A DNA stretch of 34,530 nt from assembly GCA_030697365.1 (NCBI GenBank), contig JAUYQH010000081.1:1-34530 (forward strand), written 5' to 3'. Source of the stretch: Novosphingobium sp. (lineage in GTDB: Bacteria; Pseudomonadota; Alphaproteobacteria; Sphingomonadales; Sphingomonadaceae). The notes beneath the pieces are model-generated. The model did not search any database. It was not told the DNA's origin and saw only the letters and a program-made list of their open reading frames with translations. Shown here one piece after another: positions 25,285-33,625 of this stretch (its first letter is position 1; each line of letters starts with the position of its first letter). A program made the translations under genes and the position numbers.

Positions 25285-26825
25285 GCGGTTTCCCTGGCGG
25301 CGGCGGCCCAGTAGGCATCGCGCAAGTGGCGCTTGTAGAGCTTGCCGGTCGCTTCGCGCGGAAGCTGCTCCATGAAATCGATCTGCTTGGGCATCTTGAG
25401 CCGCGAGAGTTGCGGGGCGAGATAAGCGCGCAGCTCCTCGGCCAGTTCCGGCCCCGCCTGCGCCATGTCGAGCGGCTGGACCACCGCCACCACCTTTTCG
25501 CCCATGTCGGGGTCGGGCGCGCCGATCACCGCGGCGTCGGCGACCTTGGGGTGGGTAACCAGAAGGTTCTCGATCTCCTGCGGGTAGATGTTGACCCCGC
25601 CCGAAATGATCATGAAGCTCTTGCGGTCGGTCAGATAGACATAGCCCTCGGCGTCCTCGTAACCGACGTCGCCGAGGCTCGACCAGCCGTGCCGGTTGCG
25701 TGCGTCGGCGGTCTTGGCGGGATCGTTGTGGTATTCGAACGGGACCATGCCCTCGGTCGGCTCGAAAAAGATCTGGCCCTCGGTCCCGCGCGGCAGTTCG
25801 TCGCCGGCTTCGTCGCAGACGCGGACGATCCCGGTCAGCGCGCGCCCGACCGAGCCGGGGCGTTCGAGCCATTCGGCGCTGGTGATGAAGGTGAAGCCGT
25901 TGCCCTCGGTCCCGGCGTAATATTCGTAGAGCACCGGCCCCCACCACTCGATCATCGCCCGCTTGACCGGCACCGGGCACGGCGCGGCGGCGTGGATCGC
26001 GCATTTGAGCGTCGAGACGTCGTACTTGGCGCGGACCGCTTCGGGCAGCTTGAGCATTCGCACGAAATGCGTGGGCACGAACTGCGCGTCGGTAACCTTG
26101 TACCGCTCGATCGCCGCCAGCGCGTCTTCGGGATCGTATTTTTCCATCACCACCACGGTCCCGCCCAGCTTGTGGACGGTCATCGACCAGCGCAGCGGCG
26201 CGGCGTGATAGAGCGGGGCTGGGGACAGGTAGATCGAATCACCGGTAATCCCGAACGCCGCGCAAGCGAGCGTCACCAGGGGGTTGGTCTGGACGATCGC
26301 GGGGTCTTCGGGGAGCGGAAGCTTGACTCCCTTGGGCTTGCCGGTGGTGCCCGAGGAGTAGAGCATGTCGATCCCCGCCCGCTCGTCGGGAATGGGAGTA
26401 TCCGGCATTTCTGCCAGCGCCTGGTCGAGACTGGCTGGTCCGGGGGAGTCGAGGCGCAGCTGCGGTACGTCAGCAGCGAGTTTGGCGACTTCTTCGAGCG
26501 TGGGCGCGAGATAGGCCGAGCCGAGCAGCAGCTTGGCGCCGCTGTCGGCCAGGATATAGGCAATTTCGGGCGCGGTAAGTCGGCTCGAGATCGCGACGTA
26601 GTGGACCCCCGAGCGTTGCGCACCCCACGCCAGCGCGTGGTACCAGGGATGGTTTTCAAGGCACAACGCGATCGTGGCGCCCACGCCAATCCCGCGGCTG
26701 CGCAGCAGCTGCGCCACGCGGTTGGAGCGCCGGTCGAGATCGCCGTAGGTTATCGTCTCGCCGCTGCGCGACATGATGACTGCGGGCTTGTCGGGGTTTG
26801 CCCTGGCGTGGACCGAAGGATGCAT
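25281..26825 (-). CDS. acyl-CoA synthetase (AMP-binding)
   Basis: A 514-aa member of the adenylate-forming family. Phosphate loop: LYSSGTTGKPKGVKLPLP (about residues 155-172). The YEYYAGTEGNG motif contributes to the adenylate pocket, the hinge GDVGYEDAEGYVYLTDRKSF carries the conserved aspartates, and the C-terminal catalytic lysine lies in LPREATGKLYKRHLRD. It activates a carboxylic acid with ATP and CoA; chain length or ring type cannot be read from sequence. The ATG at 26825 leaves the typical N-terminus HPSVHARANPDKPAVI. The P450 gene overlaps its stop, so the two are made together. The gene could belong to FadD-like enzymes for isoprenoid, steroid or aromatic side-chain acids. Confidence 0.92.
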   Translation of the reverse strand: MHPSVHARANPDKPAVIMSRSGETITYGDLDRRSNRVAQLLRSRGIGVGATIALCLENHPWYHALAWGAQRSGVHYVAISSRLTAPEIAYILADSGAKLLLGSAYLAPTLEEVAKLAADVPQLRLDSPGPASLDQALAEMPDTPIPDERAGIDMLYSSGTTGKPKGVKLPLPEDPAIVQTNPLVTLACAAFGITGDSIYLSPAPLYHAAPLRWSMTVHKLGGTVVVMEKYDPEDALAAIERYKVTDAQFVPTHFVRMLKLPEAVRAKYDVSTLKCAIHAAAPCPVPVKRAMIEWWGPVLYEYYAGTEGNGFTFITSAEWLERPGSVGRALTGIVRVCDEAGDELPRGTEGQIFFEPTEGMVPFEYHNDPAKTADARNRHGWSSLGDVGYEDAEGYVYLTDRKSFMIISGGVNIYPQEIENLLVTHPKVADAAVIGAPDPDMGEKVVAVVQPLDMAQAGPELAEELRAYLAPQLSRLKMPKQIDFMEQLPREATGKLYKRHLRDAYWAAAARETA

Positions 26826-26944
26826 GCTCTCTCCCCACGCCGCGCATCTTGAGGCGGCAATTCGGGAGCAGGTTAATCGTTCGCTTAAACAGTGCCAAGG
26901 ATTAAGACAGCGCGATCCGATCCGGGCTAGCCCTATCTTCCCAT

Positions 26945-26982
26945 AAGGAAAAGGGCGGCGCCGCGTTTGCGGCTTCCGCCCC
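26945..26982 (-). terminator. intrinsic terminator of the M23 peptidase gene
   Basis: On the minus strand GGGCGGAAGCCGC, loop AAAC and GCGGCGCCGCCC form a strong GC stem with a small internal mismatch, followed by TTTTCCTT. It lies about 42 nt past the stop of the peptidase gene at 27024 and shields the acyl-CoA synthetase gene on the same strand from read-through. Confidence 0.7.
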
Positions 26983-27023
26983 TTTCGCGCATCCTCTCCG
27001 ATGCGGTGGTTCGTACCGAGAGG

Positions 27024-27713
27024 CTACTTCTCGATGGGACCACCCTGGCCCAGCGAGGAATCAGCCGAAGCGAGCGCCAGCTGATGGGTGCCGGCGTTGA
27101 GATAGGGAACCGGGTTGACTGCCGCGCCGGCGATCCGGACTTCATAATGCAGGTGCGGTCCGGTCGAGCGGCCGGTCGAGCCGACATAACCGATGATCTC
27201 ACCCTTGCGGACGCGCTGGCCGGCCGCGACGTTGAGCCGCGACATGTGCCCATAACGGGTCTGGAGGCTGCCGCCATGCTCGAGGCTGACATAGAGCCCG
27301 TAGCTGGAGAACCAGTCGGCGCGGCTGACGATGCCGTCGGCGGTGGCATAAATCGGGGTGCCGGTCGGGCCGGCCAGATCGATGCCCTTGTGGCCACGAC
27401 GGCCACCGAGCACCGGATGGATGCGTGTGCCGTAGTCGCTGCTCAGGCGAACGCCTTCGACCGGCATGCGCGACGGGATCGAAACCGAAGACTTGGCGGT
27501 GGTGCTGCCGTCGAGCGACTGCCAGCGGCTGAACAGCGCCTTGAACTGATCGTCGCGATTGCCGAGCGCGGTGGGCTTTTCAGCCTGCGCGGCGCGGAGC
27601 GGTGCGGCAATATCGGCGGTTGCGGAAGAGTTGGCGAGCGCGGGATTGGCGCCGACCGTAATGGCAAGCGCTGCAAGCGCGCCAAGCCCTTTACGGATGA
27701 AAAAATCGAACAT
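27024..27713 (-). CDS. M23 family metallopeptidase (peptidoglycan hydrolase-like)
   Basis: A 229-aa secreted protein. The signal peptide spans residues 1-27 with cleavage after ANPALA. The C-terminal M23/LytM domain (about residues 85-210) has SSDYGTRIHPVLGGRRGHKG followed by IDLAGP, containing the HxxxD zinc ligands, and the second zinc/catalytic motif GPHLHYEVR, so the active site looks complete. It is expected to cut peptide cross-links of peptidoglycan in the periplasm. The short N-terminal part (28-84) shows no coiled coil, unlike EnvC- or NlpD-type activators. It stands alone after a 190-nt gap from the DUF455 gene and ends in a strong hairpin terminator. Confidence 0.92.
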   Translation of the reverse strand: MFDFFIRKGLGALAALAITVGANPALANSSATADIAAPLRAAQAEKPTALGNRDDQFKALFSRWQSLDGSTTAKSSVSIPSRMPVEGVRLSSDYGTRIHPVLGGRRGHKGIDLAGPTGTPIYATADGIVSRADWFSSYGLYVSLEHGGSLQTRYGHMSRLNVAAGQRVRKGEIIGYVGSTGRSTGPHLHYEVRIAGAAVNPVPYLNAGTHQLALASADSSLGQGGPIEK

Positions 27714-27903
27714 CAGCGACCCAGTTCCATTCTATCTCGACCGTTTGCCGTTGATGTTTCAACGACATTGGGCCGCAGCAACCCCTGTTGCGTGGCAATC
27801 GCTTCACCCCGCCGCGGCACTCCGCCGCAGTGTGAACCGGTACTCCGGAGATAGATCGGAACCCCCCGCCCATCTCGTACGTTGGGGTATCTCGGTGGAT
27901 GGT

Positions 27904-28572
27904 TTACAAAGCAATACCGGCGTAGAATTCGCGCGGTAAACCGGCTGCCTGACGCGCTGAGTCGTTGAATGGTGGCTTCAGCCCTCCGCGAAAATGCTTT
28001 TCGACAAGGGTTTGCCACGTGGCGGCGGGATTGCTTCCTCGTGTTTGGCAGACAGTGCCGAACCACGCTGTGCCGCAGCGCACATGGCGGATCTCGTCCG
28101 AAAATATCCGTTCGAGGATCCGCGCGCTGGCCTCGTCGCCCGCGAATCGCATTCGTTCGATCGTCGCCGGGGTGACGTCGAGGCCGCGCGCTTCGAGTAC
28201 CATCGGCACGATCGCCAAGCGGGCGGCAACATCGTGGCGGGTCGCTTCGGCCGCTTCCCACAGCCCGTCGTGCGCGGGCAGATCGCCATAGGCCGAGCCC
28301 AGCGCCGCAAGCCTGCGCGCGAGCAGCGCGAAGTGCATCGCCTCGTCCGCGGCCACCGCCAGCCAATCGCCGACGAAAGCTTCGCCCATCGTACCGCCGA
28401 ACCGCCCAGCCATATCGAGCGCGAGATCGATCGCGACGAATTCGATGTGCGCCAGCGCGTGGAGCAGCGCGATCCGACCGCGCAGCGACTGCCCGCGGCC
28501 GCGCTTGGGCATCGCCTTGAACGCGAGCAATTCGGGCCGCGCGGGTCGCGCCGGGCGATCGGGCATCGGCAC
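27904..28572 (-). CDS. DUF455 ferritin-like family protein
   Basis: A 222-aa protein read from the first canonical start, GTG at 28570-28572. The ferritin-like helical bundle shows paired metal-type motifs: HALAHIEFVAIDLALDM, AADEAMHF and FSDEIRHV, each with Glu and His suitable for a di-metal site. Function of the family is unknown; some members are annotated as oxidoreductase-like. Upstream of the GTG the same frame stays open for 43 codons and encodes a segment (including LLTADPFAKVRATRDVARRW) like the conserved N-terminus of DUF455 proteins. That segment has no ATG, GTG or TTG; an ATC at 28701 lies 9 nt after GGAGG, overlapping the end of the peroxiredoxin gene by 8 nt, so the true start may be this ATC, giving 265 residues. 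It follows glnE and the peroxiredoxin gene as an operon. Confidence 0.85.
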   Translation of the reverse strand: MPMPDRPARPARPELLAFKAMPKRGRGQSLRGRIALLHALAHIEFVAIDLALDMAGRFGGTMGEAFVGDWLAVAADEAMHFALLARRLAALGSAYGDLPAHDGLWEAAEATRHDVAARLAIVPMVLEARGLDVTPATIERMRFAGDEASARILERIFSDEIRHVRCGTAWFGTVCQTRGSNPAATWQTLVEKHFRGGLKPPFNDSARQAAGLPREFYAGIAL

Positions 28573-28693
28573 CTCGAAAGCGCACGCCAGATCGCCCCGC
28601 CGCCAGCGGCGCGCGACGTCGCGGGTCGCGCGGACCTTGGCAAACGGATCGGCGGTGAGCAGCGCCGCTTGGATGGCCGAGGCTACCGACGGT

Positions 28694-29167
28694 TCAGAGA
28701 TTGCGCGCCGCCTCCAGCACTTCGGCGGCGTGGCCCTTGACCTTCACCTTGCGCCAGACGCGCGCAATCTTGCCCGCACCGTCGACCAGGTAGGTGGTCC
28801 GCTCCATCCCCATGTATGTCCGCCCGTACATCGACTTTTCGACCCAGATGCCCAGCGCATCCGAAAGCCCGCCGGTTTCGGCATCCGAAGCCAGCGGCGC
28901 GACAAGACCGTATTTGGCGGCGAACTTCGCATGCTTGGCGGGCGGATCCTTGCTGACCCCGAGCAGCGCCATCCCGGCCTCGGCAAACTGGGGGGCGAGT
29001 TCGGAAAAGTCCTTGTTCTCGGTGGTGCAGCCGGGGGTGTCGTCCTTGGGATAGAAAAACACCACCAGCGGCTTGCCGGCGTAATCGTCGACGGACATCG
29101 GCTCGCCGTCGGCCCCGGTCAGCGTCACCGCCGGGAAGGAATCGCCGACATCGGCCTGCTTGCTCAT
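28694..29167 (-). CDS. bcp: thioredoxin-dependent peroxiredoxin, Bcp/PrxQ type
   Basis: A 157-aa thiol peroxidase that reduces hydrogen peroxide and organic hydroperoxides. The active-site stretch is FFYPKDDTPGCTTENKDF with peroxidatic Cys47. The usual second cysteine of E. coli Bcp, five residues later, is replaced by Lys/Asn/Asp residues and no other cysteine is seen, so it should act as a one-Cys enzyme with an external thiol. The ATG at 29165-29167 overlaps the glnE stop as ATGA. Its end overlaps the possible non-canonical start of the DUF455 gene. Confidence 0.93.
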   Translation of the reverse strand: MSKQADVGDSFPAVTLTGADGEPMSVDDYAGKPLVVFFYPKDDTPGCTTENKDFSELAPQFAEAGMALLGVSKDPPAKHAKFAAKYGLVAPLASDAETGGLSDALGIWVEKSMYGRTYMGMERTTYLVDGAGKIARVWRKVKVKGHAAEVLEAARNL

Positions 29168-31833
29168 GGGTCCATCTCCAGTTCGAGGCCGAACACGCGC
29201 CGCCACTCGCCCGCCACGGTTTGGCGCGCCTCGGCGAATTGCTCCAGCAGCGTTTGCCACCCGGCGCAACCCGCGGCGCGGGCGACCAGTTCGCGGCTGG
29301 CGGGCGGCGGATAGTCGCCATCGGGAGCGAACAGCCGCCCGGCCACCAGCATTCGGGTCATCAGGTCGTGCGCCTCGCGCACTTTGTCCGCAAGCGAGCC
29401 CGCTGCGGCCAGCGAATCGCAGGCCGCGCCGAGATCGGGGGTCAGTCCGATGTGATCGCGCAGCTGTAGGAAGTGGACGAGGAACTCGAGGTCCACCAAC
29501 CCGCCGCGCAGCAGCTTGGCGTCGAAAGGGCCGCGCGGCGGCTTGTGCGCCGCCATCTCGTCGCGCATCTTGAGCAGGTCGGTGCGCAGGGTGCCGGGAT
29601 CGCGCGGCACCTTCAGGACTTCCCCGATGATCGCCGAGAGCTCGCGCCGGTCTTCGTCGCCCCCGAACACCGGTCGCGCGCGGCTCAGAGCCATGTGCTC
29701 CCAGGTCCACGCCTCCTCGCGCTGGTAGCGGGCGAAGCTGGCGAAACTGACCGCGATCGGCCCCTGGGCGCCCGAGGGGCGCAGCCGGGCATCGACCTCA
29801 TAGAGCGCGCCCGCCGCGGTCGGCACCGACAATGCGGCAATCACCCGCTGGGCAAGCCGGTTGAAATAGAGCGTGGCGCCCAGCGGCCGCGCGCCGTCGC
29901 TTTCGGCGCCGTGCTCGCCGCTGAACAGGAACACCAGGTCGAGGTCCGATGCGTGGGTGAGCGCCCCGCCACCCAGCCGCCCAAGCCCGAGGATCGCGAG
30001 GTGGCTATCCGGCACACGCCCATGAACGCGTTCAAACTCGGTCACCGCGGCGCCGGCCAGGACCTCGATCGCGGCTTCGGCAATGCGTGACAGCGCGCCC
30101 GCCACCGCCAGCGCATCGCTGGCCCCCTCGACCAGCTGAACCCCCAGCGCGAAGCGGCGCTCGCCCACCTCGCGACGCACGGTGTCGAGGACCTGCTGAT
30201 AGTCGGCCTCGCGCTCGTGCGGGGGGAGCAGCCCCGCGCCGATTGTCGCGACGCTGCCTGGCAGATCGAACGCACTGCGATCGATCAGCGGGTCGAGCAG
30301 CTCGATCCGCCGCGCCAGCTCGTCGGCCAGCGCCGGAGCATGGGCGAGGACGCGCACCAGCAGCGCGAGCAGCGCGGGGCGCGCCTCGATCAGGCGGAAC
30401 ACGTTGATCGCGCTGGGCAGCGCGGCGAGTAGCGTTTCCCAGCGAACCAGCGCCCGCTGGGGATCGGGCGCGCCGGCCAGCGCCTCGCACAGCGCGGGCA
30501 GAATGCGGGCAAAGGCCTGCTGCGCCTCGACCGAGCGCAGCGCGCGGAAGCGGTCGCCGGTCCAACCCGCTGCGCGGGCGGTGAAGCGATCGCCCGGTTG
30601 CGCTGCCGGCACCGCGTGGGTCACCCCATAGCTGGCGATCAGGGTATCGAACCGCATGCCGACCGCCTCGGATATCGCCGCCAGCTCGGCCACCAGCGCC
30701 GCGCCGTCGGCCAGTCCGTCAAGCCGGGCAACTCCGTCGAGCGCCGCAGGGTCGGTCGGCAGCGAGTGGGTCTGCTGATCGGCGACCATCTGCAGACGGT
30801 GCTCGATCGTGCGCAGGCGGTCGTAGCTTGCGCCCAGTACCCGCGCATCATCTGCGGCAATGATTTCTGCTGCTGCCAGCGCGTCGAGCGCGGCACGGGT
30901 CCCGCGCAGGCGCAGTTCGGGGCGCCGCCCGCCGTGGATCAGCTGGTGAGTCTGCGCGAAAAACTCAACCTCGCGGATGCCGCCGCGGCCGCGCTTGAGG
31001 TCGTAGCCGGGTCCCACCGCCTGTCCCCCCGCATAAGCCTCGCGAATGCGGACCGTGAGCCGCCCGATCTCCTCGATCGCCCCGAAATCGAGGCTGCGAC
31101 GCCACACAAAGGGGCGGATCGTGTGCAGGAACGCGTCCCCTGCCGCGATATCCCCCGAAGCGGCGCGGGCGCGGATGAACGCCGCGCGCTCCCACGCCAG
31201 CGCGCTCGATTCATAGTGGCCAATCGCCGCGTCGAACGGGAGCGCCAGCGGGCTGACCTCGCTCGCGGGACGCAACCGCAGGTCGACCCGGAACACGTAT
31301 CCCTCGGCATCGACCCGGCCCAAGGTCTCAATCACCGCGCGTGCCACCCGCTGCGCCGCCTCACCCGGCTCGTCGCGGTCGCGGCGCGGCAGGGTAGCGG
31401 GGTCGAACAGCAGGATAGGGTCGATGTCCGACGAATAGTTGAGTTCCTGCGCCCCGTGCTTGCCGAGCGCGATCGCGGCAAAGCCGGTGGGCTCCGCATC
31501 GGGCGCGCGGCGGCGGATGCCGTCGGCAATCGCCGCATCGAGCGCGCGATCGGCAAAAGCAGATAGTCGGGCGACGACCGCGCTCAACGGCAACGCTCCC
31601 GCGAGGTCGCCAATCGCCAGGGTCAGCGCCAGCGCGAGCCGCTCACGGCGCAGCGCGATTCCGACATCGAGCGCATCCTCGCCCGCAGCCCGCGCCATTG
31701 CCAGCGCCTCGTCGAGCTTCCCGGCGGCCAGCGTTTCGCCGAGTTCGGGCAGCGCCTCGAGTGCGTTCGCAAGAAACGGCGCATGGCTTCGCGCCCGCGT
31801 GATCGCTCTACCAAACTGGGCCGCTTCCACCAT
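29164..31833 (-). CDS. glnE: bifunctional glutamine synthetase adenylyltransferase/deadenylase
   Basis: An 889-aa protein that adenylylates and deadenylylates glutamine synthetase under PII control. Two nucleotidyltransferase domains are visible: the N-terminal half has IALGKHGAQELNYSSDIDPI (around residue 115), the C-terminal half LAILGLGRLGGGALTHASDL and DLVFLF (around residue 610). Each has the paired-aspartate motif. RGRGGIREVEFFAQTHQL and RGGLVDLEFLVHFLQL are the conserved segments that follow the two domains. The ATG at 31831-31833 is chosen because the protein then has near-family length (E. coli 946) and the open frame further upstream is only antisense to the M28 gene. No clear ribosome-binding site; the GTG directly after the ATG is an alternative. 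It is divergent from the M28 peptidase gene with a 102-nt gap. Confidence 0.95.
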   Translation of the reverse strand: MVEAAQFGRAITRARSHAPFLANALEALPELGETLAAGKLDEALAMARAAGEDALDVGIALRRERLALALTLAIGDLAGALPLSAVVARLSAFADRALDAAIADGIRRRAPDAEPTGFAAIALGKHGAQELNYSSDIDPILLFDPATLPRRDRDEPGEAAQRVARAVIETLGRVDAEGYVFRVDLRLRPASEVSPLALPFDAAIGHYESSALAWERAAFIRARAASGDIAAGDAFLHTIRPFVWRRSLDFGAIEEIGRLTVRIREAYAGGQAVGPGYDLKRGRGGIREVEFFAQTHQLIHGGRRPELRLRGTRAALDALAAAEIIAADDARVLGASYDRLRTIEHRLQMVADQQTHSLPTDPAALDGVARLDGLADGAALVAELAAISEAVGMRFDTLIASYGVTHAVPAAQPGDRFTARAAGWTGDRFRALRSVEAQQAFARILPALCEALAGAPDPQRALVRWETLLAALPSAINVFRLIEARPALLALLVRVLAHAPALADELARRIELLDPLIDRSAFDLPGSVATIGAGLLPPHEREADYQQVLDTVRREVGERRFALGVQLVEGASDALAVAGALSRIAEAAIEVLAGAAVTEFERVHGRVPDSHLAILGLGRLGGGALTHASDLDLVFLFSGEHGAESDGARPLGATLYFNRLAQRVIAALSVPTAAGALYEVDARLRPSGAQGPIAVSFASFARYQREEAWTWEHMALSRARPVFGGDEDRRELSAIIGEVLKVPRDPGTLRTDLLKMRDEMAAHKPPRGPFDAKLLRGGLVDLEFLVHFLQLRDHIGLTPDLGAACDSLAAAGSLADKVREAHDLMTRMLVAGRLFAPDGDYPPPASRELVARAAGCAGWQTLLEQFAEARQTVAGEWRRVFGLELEMDP

Positions 31834-31935
31834 GGCGGGGCGATGCCCGCTGAGCCATGCGGTTTCAAGCGCTACCGCTTGCGCTGGCGGATGGGGTCTG
31901 GCACCCCGGCGCACAATCTGCCCAAGAGGTCGCCC

Positions 31936-33615
31936 ATGTTTCGCCCCATCGTCTCCCTTGCCGCGCTTGCGCTTGCCGCGTGCACGGCCGTCCCCCCCGC
32001 CGCGGACACCCCCCCACCGCCGAGCGCGAAAATCCCCGAGGTTCCCGTCGCGCTGATGAAGGACGTGATCGAGCGGCTGTCGTCCGACGAATTCGAGGGC
32101 CGCGCCCCGGCAACGCCCGCCGAAGCCAAGACCACCGCCGAGATCATCGCACGCTTCCGGGCCGCCGGCCTCCAGCCGGGCAACAACGGAAAGTGGCTCC
32201 AGGAAGTCCCGACGGTCGAGATCACCGCGCAGAACCCTTCGCCGCTGACGGTAAGCGGTCCGGCGGCGCAGATGAGCTTCGCCTATGGCACCGAGTACGT
32301 CGCGGGCAGCTATCGGGTGACGCCGCAGACCCGGATCGCCGACAGCGAGCTGGTGTTTGCCGGCTATGGCATCGTCGCGCCCGAGTTGGGCTGGAACGAC
32401 TACGCGGGCGTCGACATGAAGGGCAAGACCGCGGTGATCCTGGTCAACGACCCCGACTATGCCACGGAGACGCAGGACGGGCTCTTCAAGGGCCGGCGGA
32501 TGACCTATTACGGCCGGTGGGACTACAAGTTCGCCGAAGCCGCGCGCCAGGGCGCGGCCGCGGCACTGATCGTCCACGATACCTTCCCCGCCGCCTATGG
32601 GTGGAACGTCGTCAATTCGAGCTGGACCGGGCCGCAGTACTACGTACGGCGCGACGACAACGCGATGGGCGAGACCCAGGCCAACGGCTGGATCCAGAAG
32701 CCGGTGGCCGAGGCGATCCTCAAAGGCGCGGGCAAGGATCTGGCGGCGCTGACCGCGGCGGCCGGGCAGAAGGGTTTTCGCGCGGTCCCGTTGGGGCTCA
32801 AGGCCTCGCTGGGCTTTACCAACGCGATCCGCAACGATGTTTCGAACAACGTAATCGGGCTGCTGCCGGGAACCACGCGCAAGGACGAGTACGTGCTCTA
32901 CACCGGCCACTGGGATCATCTCGGGCGGTGCAACGCCGACGCCAGCGGCGATGACATCTGCAATGGCGCGCTCGACAACGCCGGCGGGATCGCCGCCATG
33001 GTCGCGCTGGCCGAGATGAACCGCCGTGCCGGCCCGACGCCGCGCAGCCAGATCTTCGCCGCGGTCACGCTCGAGGAATCGGGGCTGCTCGGCTCGGAGT
33101 GGTACGCGCGCAACCCGATCTACCCTCTCGACCGGACCGTCGGCGGGGTCAACATCGACGGGCTGGCGCCGGTCGGGCGAACCCGTGACGCGACCGCGAC
33201 CGGGGGCGACAAGTCCGAGCTGACCGCGATCCTCATGCCGACGCTGGCGGCGATGGGCCTGCGGCTTTCGCCCGAGGCCTATCCCGAGCGCGGCTTTTAC
33301 TATCGTTCGGACCACTTCAGCCTGGCCAAGCGCGGCGTGCCGATGTTTCGCGTGGGGCGCGGGCTCGATCTGGTCGAGGGCGGAGTCGCCGCGGGCAGGG
33401 CGGCTTCGGACGACTACACCAAGAACCGCTACCATCAGCCGAGCGACGAGTATTCGCCCGACTGGAAGTGGGACGGCATCGTCCAGGAGACCGAGCTGCT
33501 CTATCGCCTGGGCCGCGCGCTGGCCGAGGGATCGACCTGGCCCAACTGGAACCAGGGCGACGAGTTCCGCGCGATCCGCGACAAGGACTGCGCCGCCTCG
33601 CCTGGTGGATGCTGA
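31936..33615 (+). CDS. M28 family zinc aminopeptidase, lipoprotein
   Basis: A 559-aa exported peptidase. The lipobox LAAC with Cys16 ends a short signal, followed by a Pro-rich spacer. A PA-like insert domain (roughly residues 140-290, ELVFAGYGIVAPELGWNDYA to HDTFPAAYGWNVV) splits the catalytic domain. Zinc-site residues are seen in TGHWDHLG, NGALDNAGG, LEESGLLGSEWY and YHQPSDEY. It probably cleaves N-terminal residues from peptides in the periplasm. The ATG at 31936 is preceded by AAGAGGT 5 nt away. The agmatine deiminase gene begins within 11 nt of its end (or overlaps it if the GTG at 33605 is used), so they are likely co-transcribed. Confidence 0.94.
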   Translation: MFRPIVSLAALALAACTAVPPAADTPPPPSAKIPEVPVALMKDVIERLSSDEFEGRAPATPAEAKTTAEIIARFRAAGLQPGNNGKWLQEVPTVEITAQNPSPLTVSGPAAQMSFAYGTEYVAGSYRVTPQTRIADSELVFAGYGIVAPELGWNDYAGVDMKGKTAVILVNDPDYATETQDGLFKGRRMTYYGRWDYKFAEAARQGAAAALIVHDTFPAAYGWNVVNSSWTGPQYYVRRDDNAMGETQANGWIQKPVAEAILKGAGKDLAALTAAAGQKGFRAVPLGLKASLGFTNAIRNDVSNNVIGLLPGTTRKDEYVLYTGHWDHLGRCNADASGDDICNGALDNAGGIAAMVALAEMNRRAGPTPRSQIFAAVTLEESGLLGSEWYARNPIYPLDRTVGGVNIDGLAPVGRTRDATATGGDKSELTAILMPTLAAMGLRLSPEAYPERGFYYRSDHFSLAKRGVPMFRVGRGLDLVEGGVAAGRAASDDYTKNRYHQPSDEYSPDWKWDGIVQETELLYRLGRALAEGSTWPNWNQGDEFRAIRDKDCAASPGGC

Positions 33616-33625
33616 CGCTCAGCGG

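Noticed and set aside
25285..26004. N-terminal extension of the P450 reading frame
   Set aside because: Overlaps the acyl-CoA synthetase gene in another frame and lacks P450 features; the ATG at 25284 gives the normal N-terminus.
31834..33435. Upstream open frame that would extend glnE to 1423 residues
   Set aside because: It is antisense to the M28 peptidase gene, which has a signal, motifs and a good ribosome-binding site; the extension has no GlnE-like sequence.
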